Of a DNA stretch of 64,000 bases, positions 52,730 to 61,290 are shown piece by piece (position 1 is the stretch's first letter; every line of letters begins with the position of its first letter). The position numbers and the translations under genes were made by a program. This stretch comes from Allomuricauda sp. (GTDB lineage: Bacteria > Bacteroidota > Bacteroidia > Flavobacteriales > Flavobacteriaceae): assembly GCF_028280385.1 (NCBI RefSeq), contig NZ_JANQLX010000010.1:100882-164881 (forward strand). Reading direction: 5' to 3'. The notes under the pieces were generated by a model, which worked only from the letters and a program-made list of their open reading frames with translations, made no database searches and was not told the DNA's origin.

Positions 52730-55108
52730 TTATTTATCTAATTGCATTTGCACCTTGGCCGTAGTAATTGATTCCTTTTTCTCCTTACTGATCAATATCA
52801 GAAGGGAAGGAAGCAATATGAAGTCAATGATCAAGGCTGCTAGAATAATGATCACGGTGATTCGAGCCATATAACTGTTCAGCGCAAAACTGGATGTGGA
52901 CAGCACAATAAAACCTGCCAAGAGTACTGCCGTGGTGGTAACCAAGGCTTTGCCCACCGTTTCGAAGGCATAAATGATGGCATCTTTGGCATTGTACCCC
53001 AGCTCTCTTCTGGCCCGTAAAAACTTGCTCATAAAGTGAACGGTATCATCTACGATAATTCCAAGTGTCATCCCAAATACGATGACCATTCCCGTGTTGA
53101 TGGTACCCTTTAGCAAAAACCAGAGTCCGAAGCCCACCAAAACTGGCGTGACATTTGGAATAATACTGAGGAATCCCAACTTTACATTCCGCAATGCTAT
53201 CATCAATACCAAGGAAATTAGGATCAAGGCAATGATATTTCCTTTGAACATGCTCTCGGCTTGTCTGAATCCAAGCTTGGAAAACATCAACGTAGGACTT
53301 ACACCAATGGCATTCATGGATTCAGGTGCGTTGTCCCGTAGCCATTTTTCCGACCGTTCTGAAAAAGCGATCATTTCCGCGCTGGAATTGTTCCGCAAGG
53401 TCACGGTAACCCTGGATTCGGATTTATCCACGTTGATTTGGTTGTTAAGGTCCAACCCAAAGGGAAGTGACAGCTCGTACAACAGCAGATATTGCGCGGC
53501 TTCCTCCCTGTTTGTGGGTACTTTGTAATACGACTCATCGTCCCCATGCATAGATCGATTGACCCTACGGGCCACTTCACTAAAGGCATTTACATGGACC
53601 ACTTCCGGTTGTTCTTCCAGCCAATCTTCAAATTCGTTCAGTTTTTGAAGGTATTCTGGGTTGTTGATCCCTCCACTTTCACCGCTTCCTACAGAAAATT
53701 CCACATTGTAGAAGCCGGTAAGGTTTTCGTTGATGAAATCACTGTCCTGTCTAAACTGGACGGTTGTGTCAAAATACTCCACAAACTCGTCATTGAAGAC
53801 GTTCTTGGTTGCCAAATAAGTGAGCATCCCTATGATGGCCAAGGATATGATGGTCAATTTAACTGGTTGTCGAACCACATAGGCTCCCAATTTGGCATAC
53901 CCACTGATCGCGGTTGTGTCCTGCTTTTGTGCTTTTTTGGATTTCCAGATTGGAAATATAGCCATAAGAGCGGGCAGTGTTGTGGTGGAAAAGAAGAAGG
54001 CCATGGTCATTCCAAAAGCCACAATATTTCCTAAATCCCAGAAGGGAGGGACATCTCCGTAATTGAGGGTAAGGAATCCAATGACCGTTGTTAGGCTGGT
54101 GATAAACACAGGCATAAAATTCAGGCGCATGGATTCTACCAATGCTTCCCTTTTATCCAACCCATCTTTTCTGACCTTTTGGAGATAGGTAATCAGGATG
54201 TGGATACTGTCCGCTACCGCAAGGGTCAATATCATTGTGGGAAAAACAGCGGACGGAGGTGTTAGCTTAATCCCATTTAGGCCTACAAAACCGATGGCAC
54301 TCATTATGGAAAACAGTACCACCACCAAGGTTGCAATGGTGGCAAAGACGTTTCTGGTCAGTACCAAAGTAACGATGACCACAATGAGCAACATGGCCAA
54401 GGTGAGCATTAGATCTTTCTGCGATGACTCAAAAAAGGCGGTGTTCAAAGGAACCAAGCCAGTGGTGTATACATTAAATTCTGGATGGGTTTCCTGGAAT
54501 TTGGCAATCATTTCACGGGTGGCTATGGTTACCTCCGGAATTTCCTTGGCGCTGTCCTCTCCGGGTAAGCGCACGGTAATATTGATGGCGGTTACACTAC
54601 CTTCCTCATTAATGATCCTGTGGAGGAGCAAGGGTTCCTTAAGTGCCTTTTCCTTAATTTCTGCTATTTCCTGATCGGTTTTGTTGCTGGAATCATAGGA
54701 AAGGTCATCCACATAAAGATCGTCGCCTTGGGCACTGGTGTGCTGAAAATTGGTGACTGCATCCACTCGTGATGAATATGGGGTGTTCCACGCTTCGGCG
54801 GTAAGCCCTTCAATGGCCGAAAGGTTCTCGCGGGTAAAAATATCCCCGTTTTTTGGAGCCAATACCACAATAATGTTATCGTCCTTCGTGTATTTCTCCT
54901 GAAGGGCGTCAAAGGCTTCAAGTTCAGGATTGGACTCACTAAAAAATACGTGATAATCCCCATCAAACTCCATTTTTCCCTGAGAGGCCAGTCCCATGGC
55001 AAGTAATATGGTGAGCAGTAGCACAGGCCATTTAAACCTGATCACAAAGTTTGCCCAATTTTTGGCGAATGCGTTGGCCGCATTCTTGGTTTTCTTGATT
55101 GCATTCAT
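52730..55108 (-). CDS. MMPL/RND-family lipid or hydrophobic-compound exporter
   Basis: A 792-residue pump with the two-fold RND layout: TM1 at ~28-45, a periplasmic domain (50-215), five helices ('LMLTLAMLLIVVIVTLVLT', 'LTLAVADSIHILITYLQKV', 'ITSLTTVIGFLTLNY'), a second TM1 ('LTIISLAIIGMLTYL'), second periplasmic domain and five more helices with 'GMTLGIIVDDTVHFMSKFLRARRE'. The Asp in 'ADS' and 'DDT' marks the proton relay. The size and motif fit MMPL/HpnN-type lipid exporters rather than tripartite AcrB pumps. It is in one unit with the TetR, carrier and barrel genes. Confidence 0.9.
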   Translation of the reverse strand: MNAIKKTKNAANAFAKNWANFVIRFKWPVLLLTILLAMGLASQGKMEFDGDYHVFFSESNPELEAFDALQEKYTKDDNIIVVLAPKNGDIFTRENLSAIEGLTAEAWNTPYSSRVDAVTNFQHTSAQGDDLYVDDLSYDSSNKTDQEIAEIKEKALKEPLLLHRIINEEGSVTAINITVRLPGEDSAKEIPEVTIATREMIAKFQETHPEFNVYTTGLVPLNTAFFESSQKDLMLTLAMLLIVVIVTLVLTRNVFATIATLVVVLFSIMSAIGFVGLNGIKLTPPSAVFPTMILTLAVADSIHILITYLQKVRKDGLDKREALVESMRLNFMPVFITSLTTVIGFLTLNYGDVPPFWDLGNIVAFGMTMAFFFSTTTLPALMAIFPIWKSKKAQKQDTTAISGYAKLGAYVVRQPVKLTIISLAIIGMLTYLATKNVFNDEFVEYFDTTVQFRQDSDFINENLTGFYNVEFSVGSGESGGINNPEYLQKLNEFEDWLEEQPEVVHVNAFSEVARRVNRSMHGDDESYYKVPTNREEAAQYLLLYELSLPFGLDLNNQINVDKSESRVTVTLRNNSSAEMIAFSERSEKWLRDNAPESMNAIGVSPTLMFSKLGFRQAESMFKGNIIALILISLVLMIALRNVKLGFLSIIPNVTPVLVGFGLWFLLKGTINTGMVIVFGMTLGIIVDDTVHFMSKFLRARRELGYNAKDAIIYAFETVGKALVTTTAVLLAGFIVLSTSSFALNSYMARITVIIILAALIIDFILLPSLLILISKEKKESITTAKVQMQLDK

Positions 55109-55263
55109 TGATTAAGATTGATTTATGTTTATGATGATGTTTTAAGGGTGACGGTCCTGTCTACTTTTTTTGGACAGTATTTTTGATTCTTTTTTATGAT
55201 AGTTGTATGGTCAATTATATATTTTAATCCATGATACCTACGGTTGATTGGTTTACTATTTAA

Positions 55264-55289
55264 CTAATAATTGACCAGTCATCTATTAG
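55264..55289. promoter_or_regulatory. Putative TetR operator upstream of the exporter gene
   Basis: A 26-bp imperfect palindrome centred at 55276.5: perfect outer hexamers (55264-55269 with 55284-55289) and a GAC-N2-GTC centre. It contains GACCAGTCATCTA (55273-55285), which differs by one base from GACCAGTCGTCTA in the tetR promoter at 55921-55933. Confidence 0.65.
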
Positions 55290-55303
55290 ATTGGCAAAAA
55301 AAA

Positions 55304-55903
55304 TTATACCAACATGAACTTGTTCAGCATTTGCATATAATTATCAATGGGATAGGCACTGTTGAGCTCTTTCATGGAGGTCATTGCTCCCTTTCCGGCA
55401 TCTTCAAAAAAGGATACAATATCCAAGGCATCCATATGACTGTCCATTTCCCCGCAAGCCTGCGCCTCCTTTACCACTTTGGCAATTTCATCTTTTATAT
55501 AAGTTTCCTTGGTTACAATGGCCTGCCTGATCTTTTCATTATGCTCCGCCATTTCGTTTCCTAGATTACAGGCCAAACACCCCATTTTACAATCCAGTTC
55601 ATTCTTTAAGATGGATGTTCTAAATTCGTAAAACTCCCTTAGGCGCTGTTTTGGGGATTTTGAGCTATCGTCCAAAATTTTCTTGGCCGGGTCAAAATGC
55701 TGTTGGAAATAACATTCCAATGCCTTTACTGCAAAATCCTCCTTACTATCAAAGTAAAAGTAGAACGACCCTTTGGGAACACCAGCAGCCTGAACAATGT
55801 CATTGACGCTGGTTGCATTGTACCCTTTGGACCACATGACCTCCATGCCTTTTTCCAAAAGTTCATGGAATTTTTGCTCTCCTTTTATCGTCTTCATTTC
55901 CAT
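55304..55903 (-). CDS. TetR/AcrR-family regulator with a cysteine cluster
   Basis: A 199-residue repressor: N-terminal helix-turn-helix 'TSVNDIVQAAGVPKGSFYFYFDSKEDF' (about 31-57) and an all-helical ligand domain. It has a cluster 'CKMGCLACNLGNEMAEH' (about 107-123) plus a further Cys near 160, resembling the NemR/AcuR group in which cysteines react with electrophiles. It is encoded between the hydrolase and the exporter. Its promoter (TTG 55939-55941, 19-base spacer, TATATTTG at 55912-55919 on the minus strand) contains one of the two shared operator motifs. Confidence 0.9.
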   Translation of the reverse strand: MEMKTIKGEQKFHELLEKGMEVMWSKGYNATSVNDIVQAAGVPKGSFYFYFDSKEDFAVKALECYFQQHFDPAKKILDDSSKSPKQRLREFYEFRTSILKNELDCKMGCLACNLGNEMAEHNEKIRQAIVTKETYIKDEIAKVVKEAQACGEMDSHMDALDIVSFFEDAGKGAMTSMKELNSAYPIDNYMQMLNKFMLV

Positions 55904-55911
55904 TTCGGCAT

Positions 55912-55941
55912 CAAATATATGACCAGTCGTCTAGTTTCCAA
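55912..55941 (-). promoter_or_regulatory. tetR promoter with overlapping operator
   Basis: TTG (55939-55941), 19-base spacer and TATATTTG (55912-55919) on the minus strand. The motif GACCAGTCGTCTA at 55921-55933 lies inside the spacer, so a bound repressor would block RNA polymerase: probable autoregulation. Confidence 0.7.
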
Positions 55942-55965
55942 ATTTTCTTAGAAAAATTTAACAGT

Positions 55966-56997
55966 CTACCTAAGGATCTCCGCTGTAGGTGCGCTTACTT
56001 TTTCTAGCCCCAGTACGGCTGTCAAAAATTGCTCGGTTGCGTTTTGAACGGACTCCAGGTCTTTGGAGGTCACATAGCTTGTCATTACATGCTCCCCGGC
56101 TTCCGGGAATGCCATTTTGCGCTTGTTCTTTTCAGGGGTTCCCAACGCATCATACATCTTTAACATGGCCGGAACCGAAACTACTTTGTCCTGAATGCTG
56201 TCGTTTTTGTAAAAGTATCCCATAAACACAGGTTGGGTCACTTTTTTAAAGGTCTCGGGAACCATAGTGTGGTCTATTAGCGACTGTAACTGGGTAAGTG
56301 CTTCCAATCTGTATTTGGTGGTCCAGTATTTTTTCTTTTCCTCCTCAGCCTCAAATTCATGATAGTCGCTTTGCTTGACCCACCGTGCCAACCGAAGCCC
56401 CCAGGGTCCAGAAAGCAGTTTTGAATTCCTATCGTATATCTCAATATTTGGTGAATAGAGTAACAGACCAGCAATATCCTTGTCCCCTCCCGCCAAATGA
56501 AGGGCCAATGTACCTCCTGTGGAAGTTGCCATGATGATGACTTTCTCCCCCAATTGTTTGGCCACTGCTATGGCCTCCTTGGCAGAATCCAATACCTGGT
56601 CTGCCGTGAGCCCGAGCATGGCCTCTTTTTCATCAAGCCCATGACCTGCTAATCTGGGCAGGTACAAATTGCAACCAAATAACTTTGCCGTCTGCTCATG
56701 AATTGGGGAACCTTCCATTCTACTGGCCGACCAGCCATGTAGGTACACGATGCTATATTCCGATTTTCTTGGTACGCTATCCGCCCATATGATCACGGCT
56801 TCGTTATCCGGTTTGATATTGGCTACGGATTGTTCTTTTTGTACAACGGTCCGTTCCAACTCGATCAAATTTGACCTTACCTCTGGTAAAGTCGTATCCA
56901 GATTTGGTTTTTCAACTTTTGGACCCAGATAATAGAGTATGATCAGCAGTCCAGCAACCAATAATATGCCCTTAAGACCCTTGACAATGAATTTCAT
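55966..56997 (-). CDS. Membrane-anchored alpha/beta hydrolase
   Basis: A 343-residue protein with one N-terminal membrane helix ('GLKGILLVAGLLIILYYLGP'), then an alpha/beta hydrolase: oxyanion loop 'SIVYLHGWSASRMEG', 'LYLPRLAGHGLD', nucleophile in 'VIIMATSTGGTLALHLAG' (Ser in ATSTGG), and a C-terminal 'FPEAGEHVMTS' with the catalytic His. The 'KDIAGLLLYSPNIEIYD' region is typical of lipase/esterase-like members. It is upstream of tetR on the same strand and may process the exporter's lipid substrate; that is a guess from position. Confidence 0.8.
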   Translation of the reverse strand: MKFIVKGLKGILLVAGLLIILYYLGPKVEKPNLDTTLPEVRSNLIELERTVVQKEQSVANIKPDNEAVIIWADSVPRKSEYSIVYLHGWSASRMEGSPIHEQTAKLFGCNLYLPRLAGHGLDEKEAMLGLTADQVLDSAKEAIAVAKQLGEKVIIMATSTGGTLALHLAGGDKDIAGLLLYSPNIEIYDRNSKLLSGPWGLRLARWVKQSDYHEFEAEEEKKKYWTTKYRLEALTQLQSLIDHTMVPETFKKVTQPVFMGYFYKNDSIQDKVVSVPAMLKMYDALGTPEKNKRKMAFPEAGEHVMTSYVTSKDLESVQNATEQFLTAVLGLEKVSAPTAEILR

Positions 56998-57090
56998 CAG
57001 ATTTGGTTATCGTTTGTTACTAAGGGGGTTGAAAGTATTTTTAAGGAGTTGCATAAATATACTATTTTAGACCAACGTACTTTTCATTTC

Positions 57091-58344
57091 ATGTCAAAAA
57101 TCAAAGTTCTTCTCAGAAATCTTGGCCCTGGTCTCCTTTTTGCCAGTATGGCCATTGGCACTTCGCATTTGGTATTGTCTACCAAGGCCGGTGCACAATA
57201 TGGCTGGCTTATGGTGATTCCGATTTTACTGGCCAATATTTTAAAATATCCCTTTTTTGAATTTGGTATCCGATATACCACCGTTACGGATAAAAGTTTG
57301 ATACAGGGCTACTTAAACCTCGGTAGGAAATACCTATGGATCTATGCCCTGGTTACTGTGGTCTCTACTTTTACCATTCTGGCCGCCCTGTATATTGTTA
57401 CGGCCGGTTTACTGATGAATCTCTTTGGAATTACAGGGGTTGGGGAAGGTTTTGTGGCCCTATGTCTATTTGTATTTATTGGGACCATACTGATCATTGG
57501 AAAATACCAGTTTTTGGAAAACTCCCTGAAAGCGGTCATTTCCATTTTATTTATCGCCCTATTGATTACCACGGTAATGGTCATGAATAAGGGAACCGTA
57601 CCGGGTTCGGAAACCTATCAACGGCCGGAGATTTTTAATGAGGTTGGTATTTTGTTTCTGATAAGTCTCATGGGATGGATGCCCACAGCAGTGGAAGCCT
57701 CAGGATGGGTAAGTCTATGGAGTATGGAGAACCAAAAGACCATGAAGGTAAAACCCAGTTTGGGCGAAGCATTGCAGGAATTTAATGCGGGATATATTAT
57801 GACCGCCCTATTGGCCGTCTTCTTCCTGATCATTGGTTGGATGACCCTATATGGAACGGGTACGGAACTGAGCGGTAATGCCGTGGTTTTTGCGGATCAA
57901 GTAGTGAGCCTGTTCACCACCCATATAGGCAACTGGGCCTATCTTTTGATTTCCATTGCTGCTTTTGCAACCATGTTCAGTACCTGTATGACGGCCCATG
58001 ATGCGGTGTCCAGGGTGAGTTTGGACGTCTTGCAAAAGTTGTTCCCGAAAAAGCTGGTCTTTAGCAGTAAACATTCTTTTGCGGTAACCGTGGTTCTAAT
58101 GGCAGTAATCAATTGGATCGTGATTGTGGGCTTTGGAGCCCATATGGGGAGTTTAGTGGCACTTGCCACTTTTGTTTCCTTTGTAATGGCCCCTTTAATT
58201 GGTTGGATGAACCTAAAAACCGTAATGGGAAAGGATGTTCCTGTGGAGCAAAGGCCCAAAAAAGGGCTACAGGTCCTCACCTATCTCGGAATGTTGTTCT
58301 TAGGTCTTTTTGCCCTGTATTACTTCTGGATGATCATCTCCTAA
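57091..58344 (+). CDS. Nramp-family transporter without the standard metal-binding motif
   Basis: Start at 57091 ('MSKIKVLLRNLGPGLLFASM') gives 417 residues with 11 predicted helices, matching Nramp topology ('RNLGPGLLFAS' opening is family-typical). The helix-1 motif that should read DPGN is 'GTSH' ('SMAIGTSHLVLSTKAGAQYG'), and in helix 6 the 'MPH' motif is 'MPT' ('LISLMGWMPTAVEASGW'). Thus the Asp and Asn metal ligands are absent while the Met remains. Substrate cannot be assumed to be Mn2+ or Fe2+. Its stop abuts the OmpA gene stop. Confidence 0.82.
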   Translation: MSKIKVLLRNLGPGLLFASMAIGTSHLVLSTKAGAQYGWLMVIPILLANILKYPFFEFGIRYTTVTDKSLIQGYLNLGRKYLWIYALVTVVSTFTILAALYIVTAGLLMNLFGITGVGEGFVALCLFVFIGTILIIGKYQFLENSLKAVISILFIALLITTVMVMNKGTVPGSETYQRPEIFNEVGILFLISLMGWMPTAVEASGWVSLWSMENQKTMKVKPSLGEALQEFNAGYIMTALLAVFFLIIGWMTLYGTGTELSGNAVVFADQVVSLFTTHIGNWAYLLISIAAFATMFSTCMTAHDAVSRVSLDVLQKLFPKKLVFSSKHSFAVTVVLMAVINWIVIVGFGAHMGSLVALATFVSFVMAPLIGWMNLKTVMGKDVPVEQRPKKGLQVLTYLGMLFLGLFALYYFWMIIS

Positions 58345-60294
58345 TCAGTTGAACAGTACATTGTCGTTCAGTACCACAATCAAGGAACGTTGGTTTTGTT
58401 TGTGGAGCACTTCCAAACAAAACACCCCATTGGTGCAATTGTTCAGAATTTTGTCTTCCCCATAACCTATGGAGTATAATATGGTGGAGTTGGGTACTCC
58501 TTTGGAAATCAAATATCGCTTAATGGCATCCGATCGTCCCTGGGTCAGTCTAAAGTTAGTGCTGTTTCCTCCCCTACTATCGGTATAGGTCTCTATCCGC
58601 AATTGCACCGCCGGAAAATCCTTTACAAAAGAGACCACTTTATCCAGTTCCGCCGTGATGGCATCGGTAAGTTCAGTTTGCCCGCGATTAAAGTAAAAAT
58701 CCTTCAATTTTACAACGGTCTGTTCTTCTTTTTTCTCCACCAAATCATCATAAGGTGCCAAGGGAATGTCAAAATCCTGCCCTTCCAAAGCTGTGAGGTC
58801 CTCTTCGGTCAAATTTTGCCGTACCACCGAAAATCGTTCTTTGGTCGATTCCAAAACCACACCTTTTTCCCATGGGATTTCCAAACGGTAACTCCCTTTG
58901 TCATCGGAATAGGTCTCCGCCAAAAGGTTGCCTTCCAAATCCAACAGACGAATAACCGCCTGGTCTATCAACTCACTACCATTATTGGACTTGGTCACCT
59001 GGCCTTTCATGGTCAGCGTTCTAAGTCCGGGCTTTTCATCAACAGTGAATCCGTAGAGGTCGTCATTTCCCTTTCCTCCCGGTCTATTGGAAGAAAAATA
59101 GCCTAAGAGTCCTTCGCCATGGTTTCTTATGATCAGTCCAAAATCGTCAGCTGAAGAATTGATCTCCGAACCTAAATTAATCGGGATACTATAGGAATCA
59201 CCTTCCATGTTGGACTTGTAGATATCCATTCCGCCCAGTCCGTAGAAGACATCGGATGAAAAGTAAAAGCTGTTTTCAAATACGTAGGGTGCAATCTCAT
59301 TTCCCGGGGAGTTGATCCTTGGTCCCAAATTAATGGGTGCCGACATAATCTGGCCCCTGTTAGTATGTACATAATAGATATCGGTTCCGCCGTAACCATC
59401 CTCAAAGTTGGCGGAGAAATATAACTTTTCGGATTGCTCATCATAAAATGGATAGTAAAATGAGGTACTCAAATCCTTTAACAGTAATTGGAAAGGGCCA
59501 TTTTTTTTCTGCATTCCCACGGCCAAGGCATTTTTCCCATTTTCGTCAAAGGAAAGTTCCCCGTTCAAGGTGTTGGAAAGCACATAAAAAATACTCTGAA
59601 GTCGCTCTGAATAAAATGGCGTTGCCTTATGAAAGTTGGAGGTTGGAATCTCGGTGAAGGGAACCGCGGAGGAAACCTGTCCGGTAGGCTGGAGGGTGCC
59701 TTCATAGATATTTAGAAACCCTTCCCCAGACGGACGATATCTCCTTTTTTTATCCTGTGAGCGGCCACTTGAGAACAGGAGTTTGCCACCATAAAAGGAA
59801 GGCGAAAAATCTGATTGCGGACTATTGCCATTCAGATTGAATATCTGGAAATCCAATTGGTCCGAAGCGGAGGAATTATCCAATAACTGGGCATTGAACT
59901 CCAAATTTTCCAAAAATTCCTTTTCAAAGTTGGATGACTTTGTTGCCAAAAATTCCTGCATCCGGTTATTATCGGAGGTTCTTGCCAAACTCTGTAGCAT
60001 CTTGTTGAAGTGATGGTTCCCTAAAAGGGTGTCACGCTTGTACAGTTGTAAATAAGCTTCAGATGCCTTTTCAAAATTGTTGGTCTTGTAATACGCATCG
60101 GCCAAGTTTAAATATTGCTTTAGGGTCAGGGTACCCTTGGCCAGGTCAGCTTCATAAGCAGTCACTGCGTTTTGGTATTCATACTGGAAAAAATAATCAT
60201 CCCCCAGGGATCTGTTCTCCTGTGCCAAACCACAAATAGAGCTCCAAAGAAAAACCATGAAGAATAGGGGAAAAATTTGTTTTGCCTGCACCAT
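58345..60294 (-). CDS. OmpA-family protein with TPR and PD40 propeller (PorE-like)
   Basis: A 649-residue secreted protein. After the signal ('FFMVFLWSSICGLAQ') come TPR-like helices (about 30-120, 'YQNAVTAYEADLAKG', 'NNFEKASEAYLQLYKRD'), a PD40 beta-propeller (about 170-430, 'DFSPSFYGGKLLFSSGRS', 'YYPFYDEQSEKLYFSANFEDGYGGTDIYYV'), a CNA-B-like domain and the OmpA C-terminal peptidoglycan-binding domain ('YFNRGQTELTDAITAELDKVVSFVKDF', 'TYTDSRGGNSTNFRLTQGRSDAIKRYL'). This architecture matches PorE-type anchors of type IX secretion. It is two bases from the PorP/SprF gene. Confidence 0.88.
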   Translation of the reverse strand: MVQAKQIFPLFFMVFLWSSICGLAQENRSLGDDYFFQYEYQNAVTAYEADLAKGTLTLKQYLNLADAYYKTNNFEKASEAYLQLYKRDTLLGNHHFNKMLQSLARTSDNNRMQEFLATKSSNFEKEFLENLEFNAQLLDNSSASDQLDFQIFNLNGNSPQSDFSPSFYGGKLLFSSGRSQDKKRRYRPSGEGFLNIYEGTLQPTGQVSSAVPFTEIPTSNFHKATPFYSERLQSIFYVLSNTLNGELSFDENGKNALAVGMQKKNGPFQLLLKDLSTSFYYPFYDEQSEKLYFSANFEDGYGGTDIYYVHTNRGQIMSAPINLGPRINSPGNEIAPYVFENSFYFSSDVFYGLGGMDIYKSNMEGDSYSIPINLGSEINSSADDFGLIIRNHGEGLLGYFSSNRPGGKGNDDLYGFTVDEKPGLRTLTMKGQVTKSNNGSELIDQAVIRLLDLEGNLLAETYSDDKGSYRLEIPWEKGVVLESTKERFSVVRQNLTEEDLTALEGQDFDIPLAPYDDLVEKKEEQTVVKLKDFYFNRGQTELTDAITAELDKVVSFVKDFPAVQLRIETYTDSRGGNSTNFRLTQGRSDAIKRYLISKGVPNSTILYSIGYGEDKILNNCTNGVFCLEVLHKQNQRSLIVVLNDNVLFN

Positions 60295-60296
60295 AG

Positions 60297-61283
60297 CTAG
60301 AAAAATCTTGGGGAATCTATTTGTTTTGGTTTACCTTTTAGTTTTTTGTCCTTTTTGGTCCGTGGTCCGCGCGTTGGCCCTTCCCTACCAATATAGAATT
60401 TTAAGATGGCCTCATGGGAACCTCCCGTGTATTCCCCCAATCCGTTTGTGTTGTAATCATAGGAATAGCCCACAAAAAGGGTATTGGAAACCTGAAAGCC
60501 GGCCAATCCGCTTACTGCATTGTCAAAACGGTACGATCCGCCAATGGTAAGCGCATCAATAAACTGGAAATTGGCCGATAGGTTTACCGTTACTGGGGAA
60601 CCTTGTAGGTAATTTATTAAAAATGCTGGTTTAAATTTAGTTCTATCTGAAATTTCGAATACATATCCTCCAATAAAATGGAATTGGTAGTTGTCCTCAA
60701 CTATGGTGGCCACTTCTTCATTATAGAGTCCTTCCGTTAAAAAGTTGGGAACCGATAAACCTAGGTACCAGTCTTCATCATACATAAACAGGCCCGCTCC
60801 CAAGGTGGGATAGAAATTGCTGTAGTTTTCTCCCAAAATTGCTGGGTCTGAAGGGTCCACAAAACTACCTTCGGAATAATCCAAATTCAAAAAGGATCCC
60901 CCGGCCACCATACCAAATGATAGTTTGGTGTTACCGGACAGGTTTACCTGATAACTATACGATAGGTTGGCATAAGTTTGCTTTGAAGGTCCCAATTGAT
61001 CCAGAACCACATTGAGCCCCAATCCGGACCGCTCGTTGGCAAAAGGGACATTAACCCCTAGTCTCATAGTGGTAGGTGCCCCGGGAATATCTACCCATTG
61101 GGCACGGTAAAGTCCGGAGATCTCAGGAGTCTCCACGGAGCCCACATAGCCCGCATTAAAGCTGCCTATATTGTACATATACTGGGTATATTGAGGTTCT
61201 TTCTGTGCTGAACAGATGCCCACTGCTCCCAGGAGCATCAAAGCAAACCATCTATATGTCTTAGAACCTATTGTTTTGGGCAT
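60297..61283 (-). CDS. PorP/SprF family type IX secretion outer-membrane protein
   Basis: A 328-residue beta-barrel with signal peptide ('WFALMLLGAVGICSA') and the family hallmark 'QKEPQYTQYMYNIGSFNAGYVGS' near the mature N-terminus, followed by 'ERSGLGLNVVLDQLGPSKQTYANLSYSYQVNLS' and repeated 'Y-x-F' strands. PorP/SprF proteins act with type IX secretion to place gliding/adhesion proteins on the surface, usually one SprF per SprB-like adhesin. The adhesin is the next gene upstream (7-base gap). Confidence 0.93.
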   Translation of the reverse strand: MPKTIGSKTYRWFALMLLGAVGICSAQKEPQYTQYMYNIGSFNAGYVGSVETPEISGLYRAQWVDIPGAPTTMRLGVNVPFANERSGLGLNVVLDQLGPSKQTYANLSYSYQVNLSGNTKLSFGMVAGGSFLNLDYSEGSFVDPSDPAILGENYSNFYPTLGAGLFMYDEDWYLGLSVPNFLTEGLYNEEVATIVEDNYQFHFIGGYVFEISDRTKFKPAFLINYLQGSPVTVNLSANFQFIDALTIGGSYRFDNAVSGLAGFQVSNTLFVGYSYDYNTNGLGEYTGGSHEAILKFYIGREGPTRGPRTKKDKKLKGKPKQIDSPRFF

Positions 61284-61290
61284 ACTTTGC

